A stretch of 16,206 nt of DNA from Betaproteobacteria bacterium (GCA_016880375.1 JAEHDO010000171.1:1-16206), one strand, 5' to 3'. Positions 8,991 to 16,206 are shown, numbered from the stretch's first letter. The notes: generated by a model not told the origin, from the sequence alone. Numbers and translations are program-made.

Positions 8991-10517
8991 ATGACCGCCA
9001 TCCGCCAGGAAGATTTCATCCAGAGCATCGCCGACGCCTTCCAGTTCATCAGCTACTACCACCCGGCCGACTACATCAGGGCGCTGTCCGCCGCCTACGC
9101 GCGCGAGCAGAGCCCGGCCGCCAGGGATGCCATCGCCCAGATCCTCGTCAACTCGCGCATGTGCGCCGAGGGCCATCGCCCGATCTGCCAGGATACGGGC
9201 ATCGCCGTGGTGTTCCTCAAGGTCGGCATGAACGCCCGCTGGGACGCCACGATGAGCGTGCAGGAAATGGTCGATGAAGGCGTTCGCCGCGCCTACAACA
9301 ACCCCGACAACAAGCTGCGCGCCTCCGTGCTGCTCGACCCGGCCGGCGCGCGCAGGAACTCCAGGGACAACACCCCGGCCGTGGTGCACAGCGAGATCGT
9401 GCCGGGCGACCATCTCGAGGTGATCTGCGCCGCCAAGGGCGGCGGCTCCGAGAACAAGGCCAAATTTGCCATGCTGAACCCCTCGGATTCGATCGTCGAC
9501 TGGGTGCTGAAGACCGTGCCGACGATGGGCGCCGGCTGGTGCCCGCCGGGCATACTTGGCATCGGCATCGGCGGCACGCCGGAGAAGGCCATGCTGCTGG
9601 CCAAGGAATCCCTCATGGCGCCGGTGGACATCCAGGAGTTGGCCGCCCGCGGCCGGAAGGGTGAAAGCCTCACGCGCGCCGAAGAGCTTCGCCTGGAACT
9701 CTACGAGAAGGTCAACGCCCTCGGCATCGGCGCCCAGGGCCTTGGCGGCCTCACCACCGTGCTCGACGTCAAGATCCTCGACTATCCGACCCACGCCGCC
9801 TCCCTGCCGGTGGCGATGATTCCCAACTGCGCCGCCACCCGCCATGCGCACTTCCATCTCGACGGTTCCGGACCGGCGAAGCTCGATCCGCCCGACCTCG
9901 ATGACTGGCCGAAGCTCGTCTACGACGCGAGCAAGGGCAAGCGGGTCGATCTCGATACGGTCACGCGCGAGCAAGTCGCCGGCTGGCAGCCGGGTGACGT
10001 GCTGCTGCTCAATGGCAAGCTGCTCACCGGACGCGATGCCGCCCACAAGCGCATGATCGACATGCTCAACAAGGGCGAGAAGCTGCCGGTGGATTTCAGC
10101 AACCGCTTCATCTACTACGTCGGCCCGGTCGACCCGGTGCGCGACGAGGTGGTCGGCCCCGCCGGTCCGACCACGGCCACCCGCATGGACAAGTTCACCC
10201 GACAGATGCTGGAGCAAACGGGTCTGCTCGGCATGGTCGGCAAGGCCGAGCGCGGCCCGGCCGCCATCGAGGCCATCCGCGACAACCGGGCGGTGTACCT
10301 GATGGCCGTCGGCGGCGCCGCTTACCTGGTATCGAAAGCCATTCGCGCCGCGCGCGTGGCTGCCTTCGCCGACCTCGGCATGGAAGCGATCTACGAATTC
10401 GAGGTGAAGGATATGCCGGTCACGGTGGCGGTGGATTCGCACGGCACCTCGGTGCACCAGACCGGCCCGCGGGAGTGGCAGGCCCGCATCGGCAAGATCC
10501 CGGTGGTCAAGGGCTGA
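8991..10517 (+). CDS. fumA: Fumarate hydratase, class I, iron-sulfur dependent
   Basis: 508 aa. A single chain holds both the alpha-type (about 1-290) and beta-type (about 315-508) halves of class I fumarase, as in FumA/FumB. It interconverts fumarate and malate in the TCA cycle in the cytoplasm. Three cysteines stand at the expected [4Fe-4S] positions: C66 in PICQDTG, C184 in GWCPPG and C280 in NCAATRH. KGGGSENKAKF (149-159) and GPTTATRMDKFT (391-402) are active-site blocks of the family. All three ligands are present, so it should be active but sensitive to oxygen and superoxide. The ATG lies 10 bases after the YqhA-like gene with AAGG upstream. The class I symbol fumA is used loosely, since FumA and FumB cannot be told apart from sequence. 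Its 3' end faces the receiver-GGDEF gene with a 6-base gap and no clear terminator. Confidence 0.97.
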   Translation: MTAIRQEDFIQSIADAFQFISYYHPADYIRALSAAYAREQSPAARDAIAQILVNSRMCAEGHRPICQDTGIAVVFLKVGMNARWDATMSVQEMVDEGVRRAYNNPDNKLRASVLLDPAGARRNSRDNTPAVVHSEIVPGDHLEVICAAKGGGSENKAKFAMLNPSDSIVDWVLKTVPTMGAGWCPPGILGIGIGGTPEKAMLLAKESLMAPVDIQELAARGRKGESLTRAEELRLELYEKVNALGIGAQGLGGLTTVLDVKILDYPTHAASLPVAMIPNCAATRHAHFHLDGSGPAKLDPPDLDDWPKLVYDASKGKRVDLDTVTREQVAGWQPGDVLLLNGKLLTGRDAAHKRMIDMLNKGEKLPVDFSNRFIYYVGPVDPVRDEVVGPAGPTTATRMDKFTRQMLEQTGLLGMVGKAERGPAAIEAIRDNRAVYLMAVGGAAYLVSKAIRAARVAAFADLGMEAIYEFEVKDMPVTVAVDSHGTSVHQTGPREWQARIGKIPVVKG

Positions 10518-10523
10518 ACCTTT

Positions 10524-11645
10524 TCAGGCGAGACTTTTCAGCCTGGCTTCGGCGTCTTCCGGGTTCATGCCGAGTTTGAGTTCGGCATCGATGAGCCTGA
10601 GCAGGGGCATGAGCTGGGCGGCGATGGCCGCCAGATGGGGCTTGACGCCCTCGGCCTCGCCGGCATGCAGCAGGGCCAGGGCATCCTCGATGCCGAGAAC
10701 GGGAAGCGGGGCCTCGGCAACCGCCTCCGCTTCGACCGGTTTGGCGCTTAGCGCTTCCTCCTGCACCGCCCGCCCTTCGGCAAGCTGCAGAAGATGGGTC
10801 ATGGTCTGCCATTCGTCATCCCGGCTGTTGGCCAGGCCGAACTTCAGGCCAACCTCGACGCGTTCGCCGCGATAACTGATGGTGGCATTGCGGATGGTCT
10901 GGTCCAGCCGGTTGGCGAAGGCGCGCGCATCGACGAGGCTGATGCCGGGGCATACCACGGTGAATTGCGCCGGACCGGTCTGCGACACCGTGTCTTCCAG
11001 TCGCACCCGCTTCGACAGGACGGCGCGAAACTGCTGGATCAACTGATCGCCGACAGGACGGCCCAGCTTGCCGGTGAGGTCGTCGAAACGGTCGATTTCC
11101 ACGACGATGACGCTGATTTCGCTGCCGTGCCGCTGCGCCAGCGCCAGCGCCTGCCTGCCCTGCTGCTTGAGGTATTCCCCGGTTGGAAGCCCGGATTCCG
11201 GGTCGACCATGACCTGTCTGGACATCGCCTTGAGCTCGCTGCGCGTCTGCGCCATCTTGACCTGCGCATCGAGACGGGCGAGCAGTTCGGAGGTGCCTAT
11301 GCCCTTGGTGATGAAATCGGTGGCGCCGCACTCCTTGGCACGATTGCGCGCCGATTCGTCCTCGTCGCCGGAAATCATGATGACCGGCATCTCGCGGATG
11401 CGGGCGATATCCGATGTGCGCACGCGCTGGAGGAGGCCATAGCCGTCGAGCTTCGGCATGCTGAGATCGGAGATCAGCACCTGGACGCCCGGATCGAGCA
11501 TCAGCGTCTGCCAGCCGGCCTCGCCGTCGCCCTCCTCGCGCACGTCGAACTTGCCCTTGATCAGCTTGACGATGGACGCGCGCACCATGCGCGAATCGTC
11601 AACAATCAGGACGCGCGGCAATGCGGAGACGGCGGTGTCATTCAT
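10524..11645 (-). CDS. Response regulator with a degenerate GGDEF domain
   Basis: 373 aa. The N-terminal receiver (about 10-128) has D16-D17, phospho-acceptor D60 in LISDLSMP and K114 in ITKG, so it looks functional. A short helical linker leads to a GGDEF-fold domain (about 145-295), recognisable from DPESGLPTGEYL and EIDRFDDLTGKLGRPVGDQLI. The catalytic signature GGDEF is replaced by GPAQF (224-228), so cyclic di-GMP synthesis is very unlikely. No RxxD inhibitory site is evident. An Ala/Leu-rich helical tail follows (about 315-373). The family is PleD-like in layout; this member is more likely a binding or scaffold output. It starts 9 bases after the acuI stop on the same strand, so the two are probably co-transcribed. 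The Shine-Dalgarno before the ATG is poor, suggesting coupling to acuI. Confidence 0.92.
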   Translation of the reverse strand: MNDTAVSALPRVLIVDDSRMVRASIVKLIKGKFDVREEGDGEAGWQTLMLDPGVQVLISDLSMPKLDGYGLLQRVRTSDIARIREMPVIMISGDEDESARNRAKECGATDFITKGIGTSELLARLDAQVKMAQTRSELKAMSRQVMVDPESGLPTGEYLKQQGRQALALAQRHGSEISVIVVEIDRFDDLTGKLGRPVGDQLIQQFRAVLSKRVRLEDTVSQTGPAQFTVVCPGISLVDARAFANRLDQTIRNATISYRGERVEVGLKFGLANSRDDEWQTMTHLLQLAEGRAVQEEALSAKPVEAEAVAEAPLPVLGIEDALALLHAGEAEGVKPHLAAIAAQLMPLLRLIDAELKLGMNPEDAEARLKSLA

Positions 11646-11654
11646 GATGAATGG

Positions 11655-12647
11655 TCAGCCGGCGCAGTCGACGACGACCCGGCCGTGCGCCTGGCCCTTG
11701 ATGAATTCGTCGAAGACCGGCGGCAGGTCGGAAAGTTTGACGGTGCGCGTCATGCCGGCCAGATGCGCCGGGCGCATGTCGCCGGCGAGACGCTCCCATA
11801 CCTTGCGGCGCAGCGGCATTGCGGTGTAGCCGGAATCGATGCCGAGCAGGCTCGCGCCGCGCAGGATGAACGGCGCCACCGTGGTGTTGAGGCTCATGCT
11901 TGCCGCCAGGCCGATGCTGGCGATGACGCCGTTCTGCTGCATGGTGCTGGCCATCCAGGCGAGCACCTCGCCGCCGAGGTTGTCCACGGCACCGGCCCAC
12001 AGCGGCTTGTCGAGCGGCTTGATCTTGGCCAGGTCGAGTCCTGAGCGGAGCATCACTTCCTTCGCGCCCAGCCCCTTCAGGTAGTCCGACTGGCTTTCCT
12101 TGCCGGTCAGTGCCACGACGTCGTATCCCAGGCGGGACAGGATGTCGACGGCGATGCTGCCGACGCCGCCGGTGGCACCGCTGACGACGACCCGGCCGTT
12201 GGCCGGTTTCAGGCCGTTCTCCTCCATGCGCACCACGCCGAGAGCGGCGGTGTAGCCGGCGGTGCCCAGCGCCATCGAGTCGAACAGCGACATGCCCTTG
12301 GGCAGCGGCACCACCCAGTCGGCGGGCACGCGGCCGTATTCGGCATAGCCGCCGTGATGCGCCACGCCGATGTCGTAACTGGTGGCAATGACTTCGTCGC
12401 CTTCCCTGAAACGGGCATCGGTGCTGCGAACCACCGTGCCGGCCATGTCGATGCCGCCCACGCAGGGGTGGCGGCGGATGATGCGGCCGGCGCCGGTGGC
12501 CGCCAGGGCGTCCTTGTAGTTCACGCTGGAATAGGCGACCTTGATCGTCACTTCGCCCTCGTCGAACTGGTCTTCGTCGAGTTGCACAAAACCGGCAACG
12601 GTCTTGCCATCCTTCTGGTCGATCAGATAGGCCTTGAATGGACTCAT
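11655..12647 (-). CDS. acuI: Acrylyl-CoA reductase (YhdH/AcuI family, NADPH)
   Basis: 330 aa, the family length. It is a zinc-free medium-chain dehydrogenase/reductase that reduces acrylyl-CoA to propionyl-CoA with NADPH, removing a toxic electrophile in three-carbon and DMSP-type metabolism. Motifs are the N-terminal SSVNYKDALAATG (40-52), the nucleotide loop SGATGGVGS (156-164) after VVV, the stretch AGAVDNLGGEVL (218-229) and LLGIDS (267-272), all typical of the YhdH/AcuI branch rather than general quinone reductases. The ATG has AGGAG nine bases upstream. It is the first gene of a pair with the receiver-GGDEF gene and is divergent from the NlpC/P60 gene across a 180-base spacer. Whether acrylate is the real substrate in this organism cannot be told from sequence. 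No other propionate or DMSP gene is in the window. Confidence 0.95.
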   Translation of the reverse strand: MSPFKAYLIDQKDGKTVAGFVQLDEDQFDEGEVTIKVAYSSVNYKDALAATGAGRIIRRHPCVGGIDMAGTVVRSTDARFREGDEVIATSYDIGVAHHGGYAEYGRVPADWVVPLPKGMSLFDSMALGTAGYTAALGVVRMEENGLKPANGRVVVSGATGGVGSIAVDILSRLGYDVVALTGKESQSDYLKGLGAKEVMLRSGLDLAKIKPLDKPLWAGAVDNLGGEVLAWMASTMQQNGVIASIGLAASMSLNTTVAPFILRGASLLGIDSGYTAMPLRRKVWERLAGDMRPAHLAGMTRTVKLSDLPPVFDEFIKGQAHGRVVVDCAG

Positions 12648-12704
12648 GAGAGGAATCTCCTGTTGCGTTACGCGGCAGCCAACAAGCTGGCGACAATTGA
12701 ATCG

Positions 12705-12710
12705 ATTATA
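12705..12710 (-). promoter_or_regulatory. Candidate -10 box for acuI
   Basis: The minus strand reads a perfect TATAAT preceded by GGG; a TG lies one base out of the extended position. The -35 at 17 bases is weak. Predicted start is near 12698, giving a leader of about 50 bases that includes the acuI Shine-Dalgarno. Confidence 0.45.
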
Positions 12711-12791
12711 CCCATACCAGTTTGCGCCATGATTTTCCGTTATAAGTCAGAAGCCTGCCAACCATTCTTCAAGTTGAGGCACATAAGGGAC

Positions 12792-12820
12792 TTTACAAAT
12801 GCCACCCCGACGCATATAGT
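12792..12820 (+). promoter_or_regulatory. Sigma-70-type promoter abutting the NlpC/P60 start codon
   Basis: -35 TTTACA (12792-12797) and -10 TATAGT (12815-12820) each match consensus at five of six positions and are separated by exactly 17 bases. The A of the ATG at 12828 is eight bases past the -10, which is where transcription would begin, so the message may be leaderless. Confidence 0.6.
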
Positions 12821-12827
12821 CAAGTCC

Positions 12828-13343
12828 ATGAATTTTAGACACATTGCCTTTGCCTTGTGTTTTTTGGCTTCAGCTTCCGTTTCCAGCGCCTCGGAGGATG
12901 CCTACGCCGAGAAGGGGCAGTCCTTGTTCGACCGCTATGCCTCGAATGCACAGGATCTGGTGGTGCGCGCCTTGTCATTCGTCGGAGTGAATTATCGGCA
13001 CGGCGGCGAAACCCCTGAAACCGGTTTCGACTGCAGCGGTCTGGTTCGTCATGTCTTCCGGGAAAGCCTGGGCCTGCTGCTGCCGCGCACCTCGCGCGAC
13101 ATCAGCCGGGTGGGGGACACCGTGCAGCGCGACGAACTGCAGCCGGGCGACCTGGTGTTCTTCAACACCCTGCGGCGCGGCTTTTCGCATGTCGGCATCT
13201 ATCTCGGCGAGGATCGCTTCGTGCACGCCCCCGCCAGGGGAGGCGAGGTCCGCATCGAGGACATGCGAAAGAGCTATTGGGTGAAGCGCTTCAACGGCGC
13301 ACGCCGTATCGCCGCGGCTGACTTTGATAGCGTCGCCAATTAA
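12828..13343 (+). CDS. Secreted NlpC/P60 cysteine peptidase
   Basis: 171 aa. A short hydrophobic signal peptide (about 1-22, with an Ala/Ser-rich end SASVSSAS) precedes a mature NlpC/P60 domain. The catalytic set is present: C69 in GFDCSGLV, H121 in SHVGIYLG, and H133 in FVHAP as the third polar residue. Family members cleave peptide bonds in peptidoglycan stems, usually next to D-Glu or meso-diaminopimelate, so it should act in the periplasm. No SH3, LysM or lipobox is seen. The start at 12828 is chosen because it places the signal peptide at the N-terminus; longer in-frame starts (for example 12729) would bury it. No Shine-Dalgarno precedes the ATG, and a good promoter lies right before it. 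It is monocistronic as far as can be seen; no terminator was recognised after it. Confidence 0.92.
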   Translation: MNFRHIAFALCFLASASVSSASEDAYAEKGQSLFDRYASNAQDLVVRALSFVGVNYRHGGETPETGFDCSGLVRHVFRESLGLLLPRTSRDISRVGDTVQRDELQPGDLVFFNTLRRGFSHVGIYLGEDRFVHAPARGGEVRIEDMRKSYWVKRFNGARRIAAADFDSVAN

Positions 13344-13422
13344 TCCTTCCTGAAACGCCCCCGTCCTGCGCGGAAACATGAAAAGACGCCCTCCGTTTGC
13401 GCTCCCTTGCCAGTTAAGTGTT

Positions 13423-13441
13423 AATGCGAATGATTTGCATT
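13423..13441. promoter_or_regulatory. Fur box upstream of the ferric-iron binding protein gene
   Basis: AATGCGAATGATTTGCATT is a 19-base near-palindrome in which eight of nine arm positions pair around one central base, and it matches the AATGA-AAT-ATT-CATT style of Fur sites. It overlaps the -35 of the promoter below, so Fur-Fe(II) binding would block transcription when iron is sufficient. Its place before an fbpA-type gene supports the call. Confidence 0.8.
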
Positions 13442-13463
13442 TGATTAAAAGTCTTGCTAGGAT
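13435..13463 (+). promoter_or_regulatory. Promoter of the ferric-iron binding protein gene
   Basis: -35 TTGCAT (13435-13440), a 17-base spacer and -10 TAGGAT (13458-13463) preceded by TGC give an extended -10 promoter. The -35 lies within the Fur box. Predicted start is near 13470, about 26 bases before the ATG. Confidence 0.6.
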
Positions 13464-13495
13464 GTGGCCATCGAAAACCAGCGATGGAGCAAAAC

Positions 13496-14512
13496 ATGCA
13501 GTCGATACGTCCTTTCCTGTTCCTGTTTGCAGCCGCCTGCGCCGTGCCCGCATTGGCCCAGGAGAAAACGCTCAATTTGTATTCGGCCCGCCACTATCAG
13601 ACGGATGAGGCGCTGTATGCCAACTTCACCCGCCTGACCGGCATCAAGATCAACCGCATCGAGGGGAAGGAAGACGAACTCCTCGAGCGCCTCCGCAACG
13701 AGGGCGCCAACAGCCCGGCCGACATCTTCATCACCGTGGACGCTGCCCGCCTGGCGCAGGCCGATGCGCTCGGCCTGTTCGCGCCGGTGAAATCGAAAAC
13801 GCTGGAGGCGCGCATTCCCGAGAACCTGCGCTCGACCGACTGGTTCGCCTTCTCCACCCGCGCGCGGGTCATCATTTACAACAAGGCTGCCGTCAACGCT
13901 TCTTCGGTACAGAACTACGAGGACCTCGCCCATCCGAACCTGAAGGGCAAGGTTTGCGTGCGCTCGGGTGCCCACCCCTACAACCTCTCGCTCGGCTCGG
14001 CGTTGATCCATCACCTTGGCGAACAGAAGACCGAGGAATGGGCAAAAGGCCTGGTGGCCAATTTCGCCCGCGCGCCGAAGGGCGGCGACACCGACCAGAT
14101 CAGGGCGGTGGCCGCCGGCGAGTGCGGCGTCTCGATCTCCAATACCTACTACATCGCAAGGCTGTTGCGCTCGGAAAAGCCGGAAGACAAGAAAGCCATG
14201 GAGAAGATCGGCGTCGTCTGGCCCAACCAGAAGAGCTTCGGCACGCACATCAACATCTCGGGCGGCGGCATGTTGAAGACCGCCCCGCACAAGGACGCGG
14301 CGATTCAATTCCTCGAATACCTGGCAAGCGACGAGGCGCAGGCCTATTTCGCCGACGGCAACAATGAATGGCCCGCCGTCAAATCCGTCAACGCCCGCAA
14401 TCCCGCGCTGGAATCCCTCGGCCAGTTCAAGGCGGACAGTCTCAACGTCGGAACCCTGTCGAAAAATACCGCCCTGGCACAGAAGGTTTTCGATCGCGCC
14501 GGCTGGCGGTAG
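13496..14512 (+). CDS. fbpA: Periplasmic ferric-iron binding protein of an ABC transporter (FbpA/FutA type)
   Basis: 338 aa, normal for the family. A signal peptide (1-21) ends ALA-Q, a standard leader peptidase site. The mature protein begins with the family opening LNLYSARHYQTDEALYANF, where Y34 in RHY is a likely iron ligand, and has the paired tyrosines Y218-Y219 in NTYYIARL that bind Fe(III) in FbpA. DIFITVDAARLAQA and GTHINISGGGM are further family blocks. It should capture Fe(III) in the periplasm for an FbpB permease and FbpC ATPase. ATG at 13496 is preferred because GGAG lies seven bases upstream and the signal peptide begins there; an in-frame ATG at 13484 would add four residues. 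A Fur box and promoter lie upstream and a strong terminator downstream, so it is a one-gene unit. A permease fragment is nearby on the other strand; the ATPase gene is not in the window. Confidence 0.96.
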   Translation: MQSIRPFLFLFAAACAVPALAQEKTLNLYSARHYQTDEALYANFTRLTGIKINRIEGKEDELLERLRNEGANSPADIFITVDAARLAQADALGLFAPVKSKTLEARIPENLRSTDWFAFSTRARVIIYNKAAVNASSVQNYEDLAHPNLKGKVCVRSGAHPYNLSLGSALIHHLGEQKTEEWAKGLVANFARAPKGGDTDQIRAVAAGECGVSISNTYYIARLLRSEKPEDKKAMEKIGVVWPNQKSFGTHINISGGGMLKTAPHKDAAIQFLEYLASDEAQAYFADGNNEWPAVKSVNARNPALESLGQFKADSLNVGTLSKNTALAQKVFDRAGWR

Positions 14513-14532
14513 GAAGGTGTCCTTCAGGATTG

Positions 14533-14559
14533 CCGGGCGTATGAACCGCCCGGTTTTTT
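14533..14559 (+). terminator. Rho-independent terminator of fbpA
   Basis: The stem CCGGGCG (14533-14539) pairs with CGCCCGG (14547-14553) around a 7-base loop and is followed by six T (14554-14559). It starts 20 bases after the fbpA stop. Confidence 0.93.
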
Positions 14560-14731
14560 GTCATTTCGGAAAAGACTTGAAGCTATTCGGGTAACCTTCT
14601 GTTTATACGGCAAAGTAAATGCAAGGTACTGAGCCGATTGATAATTTTTAGAAGGAAAAGCCTAGAACCGACTCATGCCGGTAACAATCTCAGTCGTTAA
14701 TACCATCACAAGGACAGCACGGAGATTGGCC

Positions 14732-14926
14732 ATGGCTGCAACGGCTCAGGGCAAGGTCATGAAGGTGACGGCGCCGACTTTCCGCGACGAAGCCCTGTGG
14801 CGCAGGCGCGGATCGAGGTGGACCTGCATCAGCGCCGGCCCGGTGTTGCACTGGATGATCGGCAAACCCTATCACGAGGTCTCGCGCTACATCGAGCGCA
14901 AGGGCTGGCGGGTGATCTGGGGCTAG
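14732..14926 (+). CDS. Small orphan protein, 64 aa, unknown
   Basis: I do not recognise this protein. The product is basic and rich in Trp and Arg, with an Arg/Lys-rich middle (WRRRGSRW), a Cys, then SAGPVLHWMIGKPYHEVSRY and the end IERKGWRVIWG. It has no signal peptide or membrane helix. The ATG at 14732 has GGAG seven bases upstream; an in-frame ATG at 14675 lacks a well-placed Shine-Dalgarno. Codon use from there on has the GC-rich third positions of its neighbours, which supports real coding. Its stop overlaps the permease stop on the other strand (CTAG, 14923-14926). The preceding 170 bases are AT-richer and hold no promoter I can name with confidence. It sits between fbpA and an iron permease, but no link to iron can be claimed. 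Confidence 0.6.
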   Translation: MAATAQGKVMKVTAPTFRDEALWRRRGSRWTCISAGPVLHWMIGKPYHEVSRYIERKGWRVIWG

Positions 14927-16206
14927 CAGGCAGCGGTTTTCGAGTTGCCCTTGGCGATCTGCCGAGACACGGCTATCAGCGGCAGCACGCCGACGGCAAC
15001 GATCGCCAGCGCGGCCGTCGAAGCCTCCGCCAGCCGCTCGTCCGAGGCCAGCGTGTAGGCCTGCGTCGCCAGCGTATCGAAGTTGAAGGGTCGCATCACC
15101 AGCGTCGCCGGCAACTCTTTCATCACATCCACGAACACCAGCAATCCCGCTGTCAGCAGGCTCCCGCGCAGCAGCGGCAGGTGCACGCGCCGGAGCGTCG
15201 CGCCCTGCCCCAGCCCGAGCGAGCGGGCGGCGTCATCCATGCTCGGCGTGATCTTGCCCAGGCTCGCCTCCACCGCCTGCAAAGCGATGGCGAGAAAGCG
15301 CACGAGGTAGGCATACACCAGCGCGGCGATGCCGCCGGTGAGCAGCAAGCCGGGGTTGGCGCCCGACCAGGAGGCGATCCACCCAGCCAGCCAGTTGTCC
15401 AGGCGCGTCACCGGAATCAGCACGCCGACGGCGATCACCGAGCCCGGCACGGCATAGCCCAGCCCGACGAAACGGTTCAGCAACTGCGGCCAGCGCGAAC
15501 GGGACATGCGCGCAGCGTAGGCAAGCAGCACGGCAAACCCCACCGCCAGCAACGCGGTCAATGCCGCCAGCGTGAAACTGTTTCCGGCCAGTTGCGCGAA
15601 GCGCACGCCGAACTGGGCGTCGCCCTCGCTCAGCGCCATGTTCAGCAGGATGCCGCCCGGCACGACAAATCCCAGCAGCAGCGGCACGCCACAGGCGAGC
15701 ATCGCGCCTGCGGCCCGGAAGCCGGACAGCCGCCGCCCGGGATGCGGCCGGTTGCGCCCGGTGGTGTTGTGGAAGCGCGCCCGGCCGCGGCTCATGCGTT
15801 CCATCAGCAGCACCAGCACGACGAAGCCGAGCAGCGCGGCGGAAAGCTGGGCGGCAGCGGTACGGTCCCCCAGCGAGAACCAGACGAGGTAGATGCCGGT
15901 GGTGAAGGTCTGCACGGCGAAATAGGCCACCGTGCCGTAATCGGCCAGCGTCTCCATCAGGGCCAGCGCGGCACCCGCCGCAATGGCCGGCCGCGCCAGC
16001 GGCAGCGAAATGCGGAAGAAGCTGCCCCAGGCGCCCAGGCCGAGCGAGCGGCCGACTTCCAGCATGCCGCTCGCCCGCTCCAGGAAGGCGGTGCGCGCCA
16101 GCAGATAGACGTAGGGGTACAGGACGAAGATGAACATGGCGATGGCGCCGCCGAGGGTGCGCACGTCGGGGAACCAGTAATCGCCCTTCTGCCAGCCGAA
16201 GCTCTC
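14923..16206 (-). CDS. fbpB: Ferric-iron ABC transporter permease, FbpB type (C-terminal part)
   Basis: Partial: 427 codons up to the stop, with the frame open through the right edge, so the N-terminus is missing. It is a fused double permease: two copies of the cytoplasmic EAA loop are seen, EVGRSLGLG...LPLARP (about 50-73 of the fragment) and DDAARSLGLG...LPLLRG (about 324-348), each within a set of membrane helices, with a basic linker between (about 137-164). FbpB proteins carry two such halves in about 540 residues, so roughly 110 residues are probably missing. Together with FbpA and an FbpC ATPase it would move Fe(III) across the inner membrane; thiamine or 2-aminoethylphosphonate permeases have the same layout, so the iron assignment rests on the family look and nearby fbpA. 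It points towards fbpA rather than following it. Its TAG shares bases with the stop of the small orphan gene. Confidence 0.92.
   Translation of the reverse strand, partial: ESFGWQKGDYWFPDVRTLGGAIAMFIFVLYPYVYLLARTAFLERASGMLEVGRSLGLGAWGSFFRISLPLARPAIAAGAALALMETLADYGTVAYFAVQTFTTGIYLVWFSLGDRTAAAQLSAALLGFVVLVLLMERMSRGRARFHNTTGRNRPHPGRRLSGFRAAGAMLACGVPLLLGFVVPGGILLNMALSEGDAQFGVRFAQLAGNSFTLAALTALLAVGFAVLLAYAARMSRSRWPQLLNRFVGLGYAVPGSVIAVGVLIPVTRLDNWLAGWIASWSGANPGLLLTGGIAALVYAYLVRFLAIALQAVEASLGKITPSMDDAARSLGLGQGATLRRVHLPLLRGSLLTAGLLVFVDVMKELPATLVMRPFNFDTLATQAYTLASDERLAEASTAALAIVAVGVLPLIAVSRQIAKGNSKTAAC

Noticed and set aside
8943..10457. Long open frame on the minus strand opposite the fumarase
   Set aside because: His/Gly/Val-rich shadow product with no motif; the plus-strand fumarase has intact cluster ligands.
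10512..10543. Inverted repeat GGCTGAA/TTCAGCC at the fumarase/receiver-GGDEF junction as a bidirectional terminator
   Set aside because: The arms are only 7 bases with an 18-base loop, overlap both coding ends, and no T-run follows in either direction.
12354..12827. N-terminal extension of the NlpC/P60 gene into the acuI region
   Set aside because: It would bury the signal peptide in the middle of the protein and overlap acuI; the frame is open only by chance.

Overview
The window looks like a chromosomal segment of a high-GC betaproteobacterium, most likely in or near the Rhodocyclales (Azoarcus/Thauera/Sulfuritalea type). This is inferred from base composition, GC-rich third positions, the mix of gene families and the acs-linked signalling neighbourhood. 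It was not tested by any search. No tRNA, rRNA, CRISPR array, insertion sequence or phage gene is visible, and every long gene has the same codon style, so there is no sign of recent transfer.

Region 1 (1-6103, all minus strand) is a tightly packed five-gene signalling operon. In order of transcription it holds a 66-aa two-helix membrane protein; a 922-aa SLC5-transporter/histidine kinase of the CbrA/CrbS type; a stand-alone receiver domain; a 728-aa membrane protein that joins a PAS domain and a decayed histidine-kinase core to a complete DEDDh 3'-5' exonuclease; and a two-CBS protein that runs off the left edge and is probably a DUF294 nucleotidyltransferase. The first four genes abut or overlap by 1-4 bases and the last gap is 16 bases, so translational coupling is likely. 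Upstream lies acs (6231-8201, minus), separated by a strong terminator. In other proteobacteria CrbS/CrbR controls acs, and a symporter/CBS-DUF294/nuclease cluster travels with acetate metabolism, so the whole block is probably an acetate or small-carboxylate sensing and activation module. The kinase-exonuclease fusion is the most unusual thing here.

Region 2 (8202-10517) starts with a 245-base divergent spacer that holds promoter candidates for both directions and a possible 32-codon acs leader ORF. It is followed on the plus strand by a UPF0114/YqhA membrane protein and a single-chain class I [4Fe-4S] fumarase. Acs, fumarase and the acrylyl-CoA reductase below all serve short-chain acid and TCA metabolism.

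Region 3 (10524-12647, minus) carries acuI/yhdH (acrylyl-CoA reductase) followed by a receiver-GGDEF protein whose active-site signature is lost. The receiver-GGDEF gene converges on the fumarase gene with a 6-base gap.

Region 4 (12648-16206) has a secreted NlpC/P60 peptidase gene that may be transcribed without a leader; a Fur-box-controlled ferric-iron binding protein gene (fbpA) with a strong terminator; a 64-aa orphan gene; and, on the opposite strand, the C-terminal part of an FbpB-type fused iron permease that runs off the right edge. The orphan and the permease share their stop-codon tetranucleotide tail to tail. No gene-free stretch exceeds 300 bases. The longest are 8202-8446 and 14513-14731; apart from the fbpA terminator, the second shows nothing I can name.
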